This document shows positions 7,782-14,469 of a stretch of 35,204 bases of DNA, piece after piece. A model generated the notes under the pieces. The model was not told the origin of the DNA. It searched no databases and was given only the letters and a program-made list of their open reading frames with translations. The DNA is from Anaeromyxobacter oryzisoli. GTDB lineage: Bacteria; Myxococcota; Myxococcia; Myxococcales; Anaeromyxobacteraceae. The stretch is from NCBI RefSeq assembly GCF_022690765.1, contig NZ_JALCZA010000048.1:1-35204 (forward strand), written 5' to 3'. The translations under genes were made by a program, and so were the position numbers. How positions within the stretch are numbered: position 1 is the stretch's first letter; every line of letters starts with the position of its first letter.

Positions 7782-8834
7782 ATGGCGATCATGCGAACGG
7801 TAGCGTGGGTGGCGTGCGTCGTGCCGGCCCTCGTCGCGGCCGAGGTCCCGGTGAGCGACGCCCCGGCGACCCCGATCGCGCCCCCGACGCCGGCCTCGAC
7901 CGAAACGACCTCGACCGAGACGGCCTCGACCGAGACGGCCTCGACCGAGACGGCCTCCACCGAGACCTCGACGGCGACGCCCACGCCGATCCCGGCCCCG
8001 CTCCTCACGCCGATCCTGACGTTGACCCTGACGCCCACCCCGATCCTGACCCCGATGCCGGCCCCCGTCTGCCCGGCTCCCCCCGCGCCCGCCGAGCCGG
8101 GCGAGCGCAAGCCGGCGGGCTGGACCGGTGCGTTGGGGGCGGGCGCGATCCTGCTCACCGGGAACACCAGCACCCTCACCACGAGCGGCACGGCGAGCGT
8201 CCAGCGCGACGTGGTCGGCTGGATCTTCTCGGCCAAGGGGAGCGGCGTGTACGGTCGGACCCGGCCGGTGGACCGGACGCAGCCCTCGCAGGTGGTGGCG
8301 CTCGCCGCGACGTCGCAGCTCCGCCTGGACCGGAAGCTCGGGGCGCACCTGACCGTGTTCGCGCTCGGCGGCAGCGACACCGACCACGTGGCGAGCGTCG
8401 AGTACCGGGCCTACGGCGAGGGGGGCCTCGCGGTGATCTGGCTGGACGCGAAGCGGGCGAACGGGACGGACCTCTCCCTGCGCACGGACCTCGGGTTCAG
8501 GTACGCGCACGAGTCGCGGTGGCAGTACTACGCGACCGCGGCGGCGCCGGTGACCGGGAGGCTGCCGGCGGTGGACACCTCCGCGCCGCGGGCGGGCCTC
8601 GCCTTCCGCTCCGGCCTCTCGAAGGACGTCGCGCTCGTCGAGGAGGCGGAGGCGCTCGCGAACGTCGAGGGCCGGGAGCGCTACAACCTGCGATCGCTCT
8701 CCAAGCTGACGAGCCGGCTCGTCGGGAAGCTCACCTTCGTCGCCTCGTACCTCGTCGCGCACGACTCGCGGCCGGCTCCGGGGAAGGTCCGGACGGACAC
8801 CTCGCTCGGCGGCTCGATCGAGGTCGCCTTCTGA
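7782..8834 (+). CDS. DUF481 (YdiY-like) outer-membrane protein with Thr/Pro-rich repeat linker
   Basis: A 350-residue secreted protein. A signal peptide covers residues 1-20 (MAIMRTVAWVACVVPALVAA). A low-complexity linker (about residues 24-105) made of STETA units and then Thr-Pro-Ile/Leu units follows. From about residue 110 the DUF481 domain begins (GALGAGAILLTGNTSTLT) with alternating beta strands ending in GGSIEVAF. The terminal Phe after a strand is the usual outer-membrane beta-barrel signal. TGN(T/S) near the domain start is typical of the YdiY/DUF481 family, whose function is unknown. An alternative ATG is at 7791, three codons in. The repeat tract is discussed separately. Two hairpins follow the stop. 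Confidence 0.85.
   Translation: MAIMRTVAWVACVVPALVAAEVPVSDAPATPIAPPTPASTETTSTETASTETASTETASTETSTATPTPIPAPLLTPILTLTLTPTPILTPMPAPVCPAPPAPAEPGERKPAGWTGALGAGAILLTGNTSTLTTSGTASVQRDVVGWIFSAKGSGVYGRTRPVDRTQPSQVVALAATSQLRLDRKLGAHLTVFALGGSDTDHVASVEYRAYGEGGLAVIWLDAKRANGTDLSLRTDLGFRYAHESRWQYYATAAAPVTGRLPAVDTSAPRAGLAFRSGLSKDVALVEEAEALANVEGRERYNLRSLSKLTSRLVGKLTFVASYLVAHDSRPAPGKVRTDTSLGGSIEVAF
7894..7968 (+). repeat. 15-bp tandem repeat (five units) inside the DUF481 gene
   Basis: Five consecutive 15-bp units, consensus CCTCGACCGAGACGG, start at 7894, 7909, 7924, 7939 and 7954. Units 2-4 are identical; units 1 and 5 differ slightly. Each encodes S-T-E-T-(A/T/S), keeping frame. It lies between the signal peptide and the barrel domain. 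Repeat number could change by slippage without breaking the frame. Confidence 0.9.
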
Positions 8835-8835
8835 A

Positions 8836-8869
8836 CGAGGGCTGCGCCCTCGCCCCGCCGGCGGCGGGG
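8836..8869 (+). terminator. Two adjacent stem-loops after the DUF481 gene
   Basis: Immediately after the stop (8832-8834), CGAGGGC/GCCCTCG (8836-8842 with 8846-8852) forms a 7-bp stem with a 3-nt loop. CCCCGCC/GGCGGGG (8853-8859 with 8863-8869) forms a second 7-bp stem with a 3-nt loop. No T-run follows. Tandem GC hairpins directly after a stop are compatible with termination or 3'-end protection. Confidence 0.42.
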
Positions 8870-8969
8870 TCCCCCACGCTGCGCGATGGCTCAGATACGA
8901 CGCGGCGCAGGTCCCCGTGACCCGTCACCGTCACCGTCACCGTCCTCTGCGTCACCCGTGAACCGGATC

Positions 8970-9031
8970 CCGTGGCCCGTGGCCCGGTTCCCTTGGTCCG
9001 ACGCCGTCGGGTGACGGGCCACGGGCCACGG
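8970..9031. repeat. Perfect 17-bp inverted repeat with 28-nt loop
   Basis: CCGTGGCCCGTGGCCCG (8970-8986) is exactly complementary to CGGGCCACGGGCCACGG (9015-9031). The arms are themselves built from a repeated CCCGTGG unit. Flanking GTCACC/GGTGAC repeats extend the symmetry loosely. The stem would be very stable in RNA or as a cruciform. Confidence 0.85.
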
Positions 9032-9234
9032 AAGCGCTCCCACTCGGTGCGGGCCTTGTTCCAGAAGGCGGGATGCGGGCACGGGGAACGGTCACGGTGA
9101 CGGGCACGGGCACGGTGACGGATGGACGAGGGGCCCCACTCCCGCTGCGCGGGGCCCGTGACCTCGCGCGCTCCGCTTCGCGACGGCGCGCGCGGCGCGC
9201 GTGCCCGGCGGCGCGGGACGGGCGATACTGGCGC

Positions 9235-9630
9235 ATGCCCCCGCGCTGGACCCACGTCGTCCTCAAGGTCTCCGATCTCGATCGCTCCATCGCCTTCTAC
9301 GCCCGGTTCTGCGGCCTCGCCGTGGTCCGGGACGGCCGCCCCGCCGGGCACACCGTCTGGCTCGCGCCCCGCGGCGCCGGCGCGCCGCCGGCGTTCGTGC
9401 TGGTGCTGTACCGGACCGAGGTGGACTCCCGGGTCGATCACCTCGGGTTCCAGTGCGAGGCGCGCGAGGACGTGGACCGGATCGCCGCCGAGGGGGAGCG
9501 GCTCGGGGCGCTCGCCACGCCGCCGTGGGACGGCGGCGGCGACATCGGGTACGTCACCCTGCTCCGCGACCCCGACGGCCACCTGGTGGAGTTCACGTTC
9601 GGTCAGCCCATCGCCGGCCTCGAGGGCTGA
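9235..9630 (+). CDS. VOC family (glyoxalase/bleomycin-resistance fold) protein
   Basis: A 131-residue single-domain vicinal oxygen chelate protein. It opens with WTHVVLKVSDLDRSIAFYARFCGL, split here as strand HVVLKV and helix DRSIAFYARF. The second module has DHLGFQ and ends with the hallmark DPDGHLVEF. The candidate metal ligands are the N-terminal His7, the His of DHLGFQ and the Glu of VEF. Family members bind a divalent metal and act as lyases, dioxygenases or antibiotic-binding proteins; the substrate is not readable here. Start ATG 9235. A longer in-frame form from 9073 would translate the repeat spacer and is unlikely. It is convergent with the pilT-like gene. Confidence 0.85.
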   Translation: MPPRWTHVVLKVSDLDRSIAFYARFCGLAVVRDGRPAGHTVWLAPRGAGAPPAFVLVLYRTEVDSRVDHLGFQCEAREDVDRIAAEGERLGALATPPWDGGGDIGYVTLLRDPDGHLVEFTFGQPIAGLEG

Positions 9631-9632
9631 CG

Positions 9633-9644
9633 GCCCCGCGGGGC
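9633..9644. terminator. GC palindrome between convergent genes
   Basis: GCCCCGCGGGGC is a perfect 12-bp palindrome in the 28-bp gap between the VOC stop and the pilT-like stop. It could form a small hairpin on either strand. No T-tract is present. Confidence 0.25.
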
Positions 9645-9658
9645 GGCGGCGGCCGGCG

Positions 9659-11221
9659 CTACCCCGCGCCGAGCTCGAGGGCGACGCCGGCGCGTTCCAG
9701 GAGGGTCTTGAGCTCGCCCTTCGCGACCGCCTTCGCGTAGGCCTCGCGCGGCTCGACCACCTTCCGCTTCACCAGGTCGAGGAGCGCGTCGTTGAGCGTC
9801 GCCATCCCGGCGCCGCGGCCGGTCTGCATCATCGACGGGATCTGGAAGGTCTTCCCCTCGCGGATCAGGTTCGAGACGCTGCTCGTGCACAGGAGGATCT
9901 CGAGGGCCGGGACGCGCCCGCCGCCGATCCTCTTGCAGAGCGTCTGGGAGATCACGCCCCGCAGGGACTCGGAGAGCATCATCCGGATCTGCGCCTGCCG
10001 GTCGGACGGGAACTGGTCGATGATCCGGTCCACCGTGGAGGGCGCGGTGTTGGTGTGCAGCGTGCCGAACACGAGGTGCCCGGTCTCGGCGGTCTCGATC
10101 GCGATGGCGATGGTCTCGAGGTCGCGCATCTCGCCCACGAGCACGATGTCCGGGTCCTCGCGGAGCGCGGCGCGCAGCGCCTGCTTGAACGAGCTCGTGT
10201 GCGTCCCGATCTCGCGCTGGTTCACCAGGCAGCGCTTGTTCGGGTGGACGAACTCGATCGGGTCCTCGATCGTGATGATGTGGTCGTCGCGGTTGCGGTT
10301 GATGTAGTCCACCATGGCGGCCAGCGTGGTGGACTTGCCGGAGCCGGTCGGGCCGGTGACGAGCACGAGCCCCTTCGTGAGGAAGCACAGGTCGAGCACC
10401 GGCTGGGAGAGGCCCATCTTCTCGGCGGTGAGGATCTCGTTCGGGATCTGGCGCAGCACCGCCCCGATGCCCTTGCGGTCCGCGAACACGTTGACGCGGA
10501 AGCGCGCCGCGGCCGTCTCGTGCGCGAAGTCGGTGTCCTTGCGGGCGTGCCACTCCTCGCGGTTCTTCTCGGGCGCGATGGACCAGAGGAGCTCCTTCAG
10601 CCGCTCGTGCGCGATCGGGCCGTACGCCACCTCCGGAACCATGTCGCCGTCGATCCTAAAGGTCGGGGGGGACTCGGCGGTGAGGTGCAGGTCGGACGCC
10701 CGCCGCGCGAGCATCGCCTCGAGGAGCGCGTCGAGCGCGGCCCGCGGATCCTGCGGCGCCGGGATCGACCCGTCGCGGTTCGCCGCCGCGACCGGCGAGG
10801 TCGGCGCCGCCGCCGGGCTCGGCGCGGGCGTGGGGGCGGCGCGCGGTACGGGCGGCGCCGGAGGAGGCGGGGCGGCAGGGGAGCGCGCCGCGGGAGGAGC
10901 GCCGGGGTCGCCGTGCCCGGGCGGGCGCGGCATCACGACGACGCGGACGCCCGTGGCGCCGGTCTCGAAGCGGACCTCGACCGCGCCCGCGCGGGCGAGG
11001 TACGGGAAGGCGGTGACGCCCGGGCGCGGGAACCCCGCTCGCCGCTCCGGCGGGACGATCTCGGCGACCGCGCCGACGATCTGCGGGGTGGTGAGCGGCT
11101 GCTTCAGCAGCCGCACGGGGCCGCGCGGCGCCGAGACGACGGCGCCGGCGCCGGTCTCGAGCCGCAGCTCGCGGCCGGACTCCTGGAAGAGACGATCGAT
11201 GAAGGCGTCGATGCGAGCCAT
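9659..11221 (-). CDS. PilT-like type IV pilus retraction ATPase with an extra degenerate N-terminal domain
   Basis: A 520-residue protein. Residues 160-520 form a complete PilT: N-domain with SDLHLT (176-181), Walker A GPTGSGKST (290-298), Asp box IEDPIEF (318-324), Walker B region DIVLVGE (358-364), His box FGTLHTNTAPSTVDR and NLIREGK near the end. PilT hexamers power pilus retraction at the inner membrane. Ahead of this, residues 3-98 align with the PilT N-domain almost without gaps but have lost its SDLHL signature (RELRL here). A Pro/Ala linker (99-159) joins the two parts. The usual PilT length is about 340-370. Start ATG 11221 has GAGGT just upstream. It is divergent from the MCP-like pair. 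A PilT paralogue rather than the main PilT is likely. Confidence 0.92.
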   Translation of the reverse strand: MARIDAFIDRLFQESGRELRLETGAGAVVSAPRGPVRLLKQPLTTPQIVGAVAEIVPPERRAGFPRPGVTAFPYLARAGAVEVRFETGATGVRVVVMPRPPGHGDPGAPPAARSPAAPPPPAPPVPRAAPTPAPSPAAAPTSPVAAANRDGSIPAPQDPRAALDALLEAMLARRASDLHLTAESPPTFRIDGDMVPEVAYGPIAHERLKELLWSIAPEKNREEWHARKDTDFAHETAAARFRVNVFADRKGIGAVLRQIPNEILTAEKMGLSQPVLDLCFLTKGLVLVTGPTGSGKSTTLAAMVDYINRNRDDHIITIEDPIEFVHPNKRCLVNQREIGTHTSSFKQALRAALREDPDIVLVGEMRDLETIAIAIETAETGHLVFGTLHTNTAPSTVDRIIDQFPSDRQAQIRMMLSESLRGVISQTLCKRIGGGRVPALEILLCTSSVSNLIREGKTFQIPSMMQTGRGAGMATLNDALLDLVKRKVVEPREAYAKAVAKGELKTLLERAGVALELGAG

Positions 11222-11436
11222 GTGACCTCGCGGTGCATCGCAACCTGCGTGCCAGCGGCTGCCCGCCTGCCCGGCGGCGCCGCGCTTCGCTCGCACCATG
11301 GCGAGGACGCGCGCGCCGGGATCGGCCCGCCGAGCCGCTGGCGGACCCGCGGGTGATCGCCCACCCGGTCGATCGCGGCGGCGCGGAGAGGCAGGATCCA
11401 CCGCCGCCACGCGTTTCGAAGGACGAGGGGGTCTCG

Positions 11437-12510
11437 ATGCGGAAGTTCCGTTACGACTGGTACCTCGCGCTGGCCGGTCTCGGCTTGCCCGTCCTCGGGA
11501 CGGTCCTCGAGGCGTTGACCCACCTCGGCAGCCTCTCGCCGGCCGCGCTCCTCGCCGCCCACGCCGGCCAGCCGCTGCTGTGGATCATGGACACGACGCC
11601 GGTGGTCCTCGGCGGGCTCGGGAGGATCATCGTCCGGCAGCACCGCGATCTCGTGCGTCAGAGCGAGGAGATCGTCCGGCTCGAGCAGGCCCGCCGCGAC
11701 GGGCTCACCCGCACCGCGTCCCAGCTCTTCCAGGCGGCCCAGGGGCTGCTCGGGAACGTGCACGACTTCTCGTCCACCACCGCCGAGACCGCCGCGTCGG
11801 TCCGCGAGACGGCCGCGACCATGAACCGCCTGTCGCACACCGCGAGCGCCGCCGCGCTCACCGCGGAGCGGGTGATCGGCCTCGCGCTCCGGTCGGAGCG
11901 CGAGAGCGAGCAGGGGATCCGGCACGCGAAGGCGTCCGGGGCCGAGCTCCTCCGGCTGGCGGCCGACGTCCGCGCCCTCTCGGCGCGCGTCGAGGCGCTG
12001 TCCTCGCGGATGCGCGACGTCCTCGCGGTCGCGACGATCCTGTCCGGCGTCTCGGAGCGCGCCGAGCGGGTCGCCGCGCTCGCCGCCGCGGCGCCCGGGA
12101 CGGCCGAGGCGGCTCGCCTCCCGGAGGAGCTGCGCGCGCTCTCCGGGGACACGCGCGGCGCCGCGGACGAGGTGAAGGGGATGCTGGCGGAGGTGCACCA
12201 GGCGGTGCGCGCGGCGGTCTCCGCCGCGGAGTCGAGCAGCGCCCGGGCCGTCGGCGCCGCTGACGTCGCCGCGCGGACCGGCGAGGTGATCGAGGGGCTC
12301 GCGGGCGCGCTCCGAGAGTCGGCGGGGGCCGCGCGCGAGATCGCCCTCGTCGCGCAGCGGCAGGAGCGCGCGGTCGAGCGGGCCCTCGAGGCGATGAACG
12401 AGATCGCCGTCGCGACGGCCGACAGCGTCCAGTCCGGGGAGCACGTCGCCCGCGAGGCACGCTCGGTGAACGCGCTCGCCTCGTCGCTGCAGACGGCCGT
12501 GAAGGCGTGA
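11437..12510 (+). CDS. Membrane-anchored MCP-like coiled-coil protein lacking the canonical signalling tip (copy 1)
   Basis: A 357-residue protein. Two membrane helices (about residues 8-27 and 46-66) are joined by a short loop of about 18 residues, with no periplasmic sensor domain and no HAMP. A long cytoplasmic helix carries the MCP-style methylation-helix pattern (TAETAASVRETAATM), a middle segment, and a returning helix ending EAMNEIAVATADS. At the hairpin tip, where receptors have QTNLLALNAAIEAARAG, this protein reads VSERAERVAALAAAAPG. Contacts for CheA/CheW are therefore probably lost. Start ATG 11437 follows GAGGGGG. It is a tandem paralogue of the next gene and divergent from the pilT-like ATPase. 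A localisation, scaffold or motor-control role is possible. Confidence 0.8.
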   Translation: MRKFRYDWYLALAGLGLPVLGTVLEALTHLGSLSPAALLAAHAGQPLLWIMDTTPVVLGGLGRIIVRQHRDLVRQSEEIVRLEQARRDGLTRTASQLFQAAQGLLGNVHDFSSTTAETAASVRETAATMNRLSHTASAAALTAERVIGLALRSERESEQGIRHAKASGAELLRLAADVRALSARVEALSSRMRDVLAVATILSGVSERAERVAALAAAAPGTAEAARLPEELRALSGDTRGAADEVKGMLAEVHQAVRAAVSAAESSSARAVGAADVAARTGEVIEGLAGALRESAGAAREIALVAQRQERAVERALEAMNEIAVATADSVQSGEHVAREARSVNALASSLQTAVKA

Positions 12511-12544
12511 CCTGCAGGCCCGCACGGGCACGGGTTCGCCTTCC

Positions 12545-12572
12545 GTGATGTCCCCCAACCCCCGGACATCAC
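12545..12572. promoter_or_regulatory. 9-bp stem-loop between the two MCP-like genes
   Basis: GTGATGTCC (12545-12553) pairs perfectly with GGACATCAC (12564-12572) around a 10-nt C-rich loop. It lies 35 nt after the first gene's stop and about 100 nt before the second gene's start. It could be a terminator (only TT follows), a processing site that sets the ratio of the two proteins, or a protein-binding palindrome. Confidence 0.5.
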
Positions 12573-12669
12573 TTCGATCGCGGCCGAGGCCAAGCTGGTC
12601 CGGCACTGGCGCGAGGCCACCCACATGGGGCACAATGTGCGGACACTACCGGGGATCCGGGGGAGCGAC

Positions 12670-13737
12670 ATGTACACGCGCAGGTACACCCTCTTCGGAG
12701 CGGTCTTCGGGATCCTCTTCCCGATCATGGGCGCCCTCACCGAGGCGGCGAGCCGGCCCGAGTACGGCCTCTCCGCGCACGGGATCGTGCTCGCGCTCAC
12801 GAGTTCGCGGCTCCTCTGGCTCGTGATGACGGCGCCGTTCTTCCTGGGGACCGTCTCGAGCCTCGCCGGGCGGCGGCAGGACTACATCGTCGAGATCGAG
12901 CGGGCCCGCCGCGACGGATACCTCAAGATCGCCGCCGAGCTGTTCGCCGCCGCGCAGTCGCTCCTCTCCACCGTGTCCTCCTTCTCGTCGATGACGGCCG
13001 AGACGGCCGCCTCCGTGCGCGAGACGACCGCGACGATGGGGCACCTCGGCCAGACCGCGACGCGCGCCGCGCTCACCGCCGAGACGGTCATCGGCGTGGC
13101 GCGCCAGGGCGAGCGCGTCTCGCGGGACGGGCTCGGCGCGGTCGAGACCAGCACGACGGAGCTGGTGAAGCTCGCGGACGAGGTGCGCGGCCTCTCCGAG
13201 CGCATCGAGATGCTGAACGGGCGGATGCGCGACATCTTCGAGATCGCGTCGGTGGTGTCCTACGTCGCCGACCGCTCGCAGCGGCTCGCGGAGCACGCCG
13301 CCGAGGCGCAGCGCGCGACCCCGGGGGCGCGCGCGTTCGAGGAGGTGGTCGCCGAGCTGCGCCACCACGCGGAGGACGCGAAGAAGGCGAGCGCGCAGGT
13401 GAAGGCGATCCTCTCCGAGATCCACAAGGCGATGCTCGCGGCGATGACCGCCGCCGAGGTCGGCATCCGCCGCGCGGAGCAGGGCGCCCAGGTCGCGGCC
13501 GGGACCGGCGACACGATCCGCCGCCTCGCCACCGCGCTGCAGGACGCGTCCCAGGGCGCGAAGGAGATCGCCACCGTCGCCCAGCAGCAGGACCACGGCT
13601 TCGACCAGGTGCTGAAGGCGATGAACGAGATCTACCTCGCCACCCAGGAGACGATGACCTCGACGCAGGCGGTCGCCACCGAGGCGAAGGCGCTGAACGA
13701 CCTCGCCTCCGGGCTCAAGCGCGCCGTCGAGGTCTGA
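12670..13737 (+). CDS. Membrane-anchored MCP-like coiled-coil protein lacking the canonical signalling tip (copy 2)
   Basis: A 355-residue paralogue of the preceding gene with the same plan: two membrane helices (about 6-23 and 46-66), no sensor domain, no HAMP and a long cytoplasmic coiled coil. The best-conserved block between the copies is TAETAASVRET followed by AALTAE and VIG. The C-terminal helix LKAMNEIYLATQET also matches. The tip again departs from the MCP consensus (VADRSQRLAEHAAEAQRA). The copies differ in loop and tip but not in length, so the duplication is old and both are maintained. Start ATG 12670 has a GGGGGAG ribosome site. An upstream in-frame ATG at 12625 lacks one. Confidence 0.8.
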   Translation: MYTRRYTLFGAVFGILFPIMGALTEAASRPEYGLSAHGIVLALTSSRLLWLVMTAPFFLGTVSSLAGRRQDYIVEIERARRDGYLKIAAELFAAAQSLLSTVSSFSSMTAETAASVRETTATMGHLGQTATRAALTAETVIGVARQGERVSRDGLGAVETSTTELVKLADEVRGLSERIEMLNGRMRDIFEIASVVSYVADRSQRLAEHAAEAQRATPGARAFEEVVAELRHHAEDAKKASAQVKAILSEIHKAMLAAMTAAEVGIRRAEQGAQVAAGTGDTIRRLATALQDASQGAKEIATVAQQQDHGFDQVLKAMNEIYLATQETMTSTQAVATEAKALNDLASGLKRAVEV

Positions 13738-13797
13738 CCCTGCTGCGGCGCACGCTGCCTGCCTGCGCCGGGCAGACTCCTCCGTGCGCTGCTCGAC

Positions 13798-13812
13798 GTG
13801 CCTTTAAGGCAC
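13798..13812. repeat. 15-bp palindrome
   Basis: GTGCCTT-T-AAGGCAC is a perfect inverted repeat with one central base, in the 157-bp gap between convergent genes. The near-zero loop makes an RNA hairpin poor, so a protein-binding dyad or chance are the options. The rest of the gap is GC-rich with scattered short repeats (GCCCGGC/GCCGGGC) and no gene. Confidence 0.4.
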
Positions 13813-13873
13813 GCCTGCGCTGCTGCGTCGTCGTGTGCCCGGCTCGGCGACGGCATCGTGTGCCTCGCGCCGG

Positions 13874-13889
13874 GCCTCCCCCAAGAGGC
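13874..13889 (-). terminator. Possible terminator after the PPOX-fold gene
   Basis: GCCTC (13874-13878) and GAGGC (13885-13889) form a 5-bp stem with a 6-nt loop just beyond the stop of the minus-strand gene at 13895. The stem is short and has no T-run. Confidence 0.22.
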
Positions 13890-13894
13890 GCTTA

Positions 13895-14338
13895 TCACCG
13901 CCCGCGCTTGCGCGGCGGCGCGCTGAACGGCACGTCGGTCCGGCCCGTGGCGCCGTCGTGGCGCTCGACGAGCTCTGGGATGACCCGGATCAGCGCCACC
14001 TGACGCGGATCGGGGCCGTCCGGGAACCAGCGGCTCCAGGACGGGTCCCACAGCTCGGTCATGAGCTTCCGGTCGCGGATCACCTCGCCCGTGCCGGAGA
14101 CGGTCACGGTCGTCCCGTCCTCCGGGGCGAAGAACACCAGCGCGCAGCGGGGGTCGTGCTCCAGGTCGCGGCACTTGGTGGAGTCGCGCGCCGTCGCGAA
14201 CCAGAGCTCCTCGCCCCGCACGGTCTGGCGCATCGCCATCGGCCGGCAGCGGAGGTGGCCGTCCTCGCCGCGCGTCGCGAGCAGGGCCGTCCGGAACGGG
14301 GCGAGCAGCTCGGGGATGGTGCGGGGATCGTCCGGCAT
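13895..14338 (-). CDS. Pyridoxamine 5'-phosphate oxidase-fold protein (general stress protein 26 type)
   Basis: A 147-residue split-barrel flavin-binding family member. Matching segments are TALLATRGEDGHLRCRPM, FATARDSTKCRDLEHDPR and the family-typical ELWDPSWSRWFPDG followed by VALIRVIP. Such proteins usually bind FMN, FAD or F420, and most lack an assigned reaction. The C-terminus ends in a basic patch (PPRKRGR). The ATG at 14338 is preceded by GGAGGGAGG at ideal spacing, so the longer in-frame upstream starts, which translate a basic low-complexity stretch, are rejected. It is divergent from the secreted deacetylase-like gene. Confidence 0.85.
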   Translation of the reverse strand: MPDDPRTIPELLAPFRTALLATRGEDGHLRCRPMAMRQTVRGEELWFATARDSTKCRDLEHDPRCALVFFAPEDGTTVTVSGTGEVIRDRKLMTELWDPSWSRWFPDGPDPRQVALIRVIPELVERHDGATGRTDVPFSAPPRKRGR

Positions 14339-14469
14339 CGCGTCCTCCCTCCGTGACCCGCTCATCGTGCCTCGGCGGCGGCCCGGCGCGCCACCGGTAC
14401 TTGGGGGGCGCCCGGGCGCCCGCCCGCCCTGCGGCTTGACGGCCGGAGCGGATCCGGCATCCTCCCGCC

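Larger units (their letters stand above)
8835..9234. other. 400-bp non-coding spacer rich in short direct and inverted repeats
   Basis: No convincing gene is present. The spacer holds the two hairpins above, runs of GTCACC (about 8924-8944), their inverted counterparts near 9088-9122, a perfect 17-bp inverted repeat (8970-9031), and an Arg/Ala-coding GC-rich stretch before the VOC start. The short open frames here are built from the repeats and have no recognisable domain. A structured RNA or a repeat-derived element is possible. Confidence 0.6.

Noticed and set aside
7894-7968. Tandem repeats as a possible CRISPR array
   Set aside because: The 15-bp units are contiguous without spacers and encode a regular peptide repeat; there are no cas genes.
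4502-8380. Very long minus-strand frame overlapping the helicase
   Set aside because: Its translation is low-complexity Arg/Ala/Pro without motifs and it runs out of frame with the intact helicase, whose motifs are all in the 5110-7668 frame.
8891-9082. Small minus-strand gene in the repeat spacer
   Set aside because: Its translation is generated by the GTCACC/GGTGAC repeats and has no domain or ribosome site.
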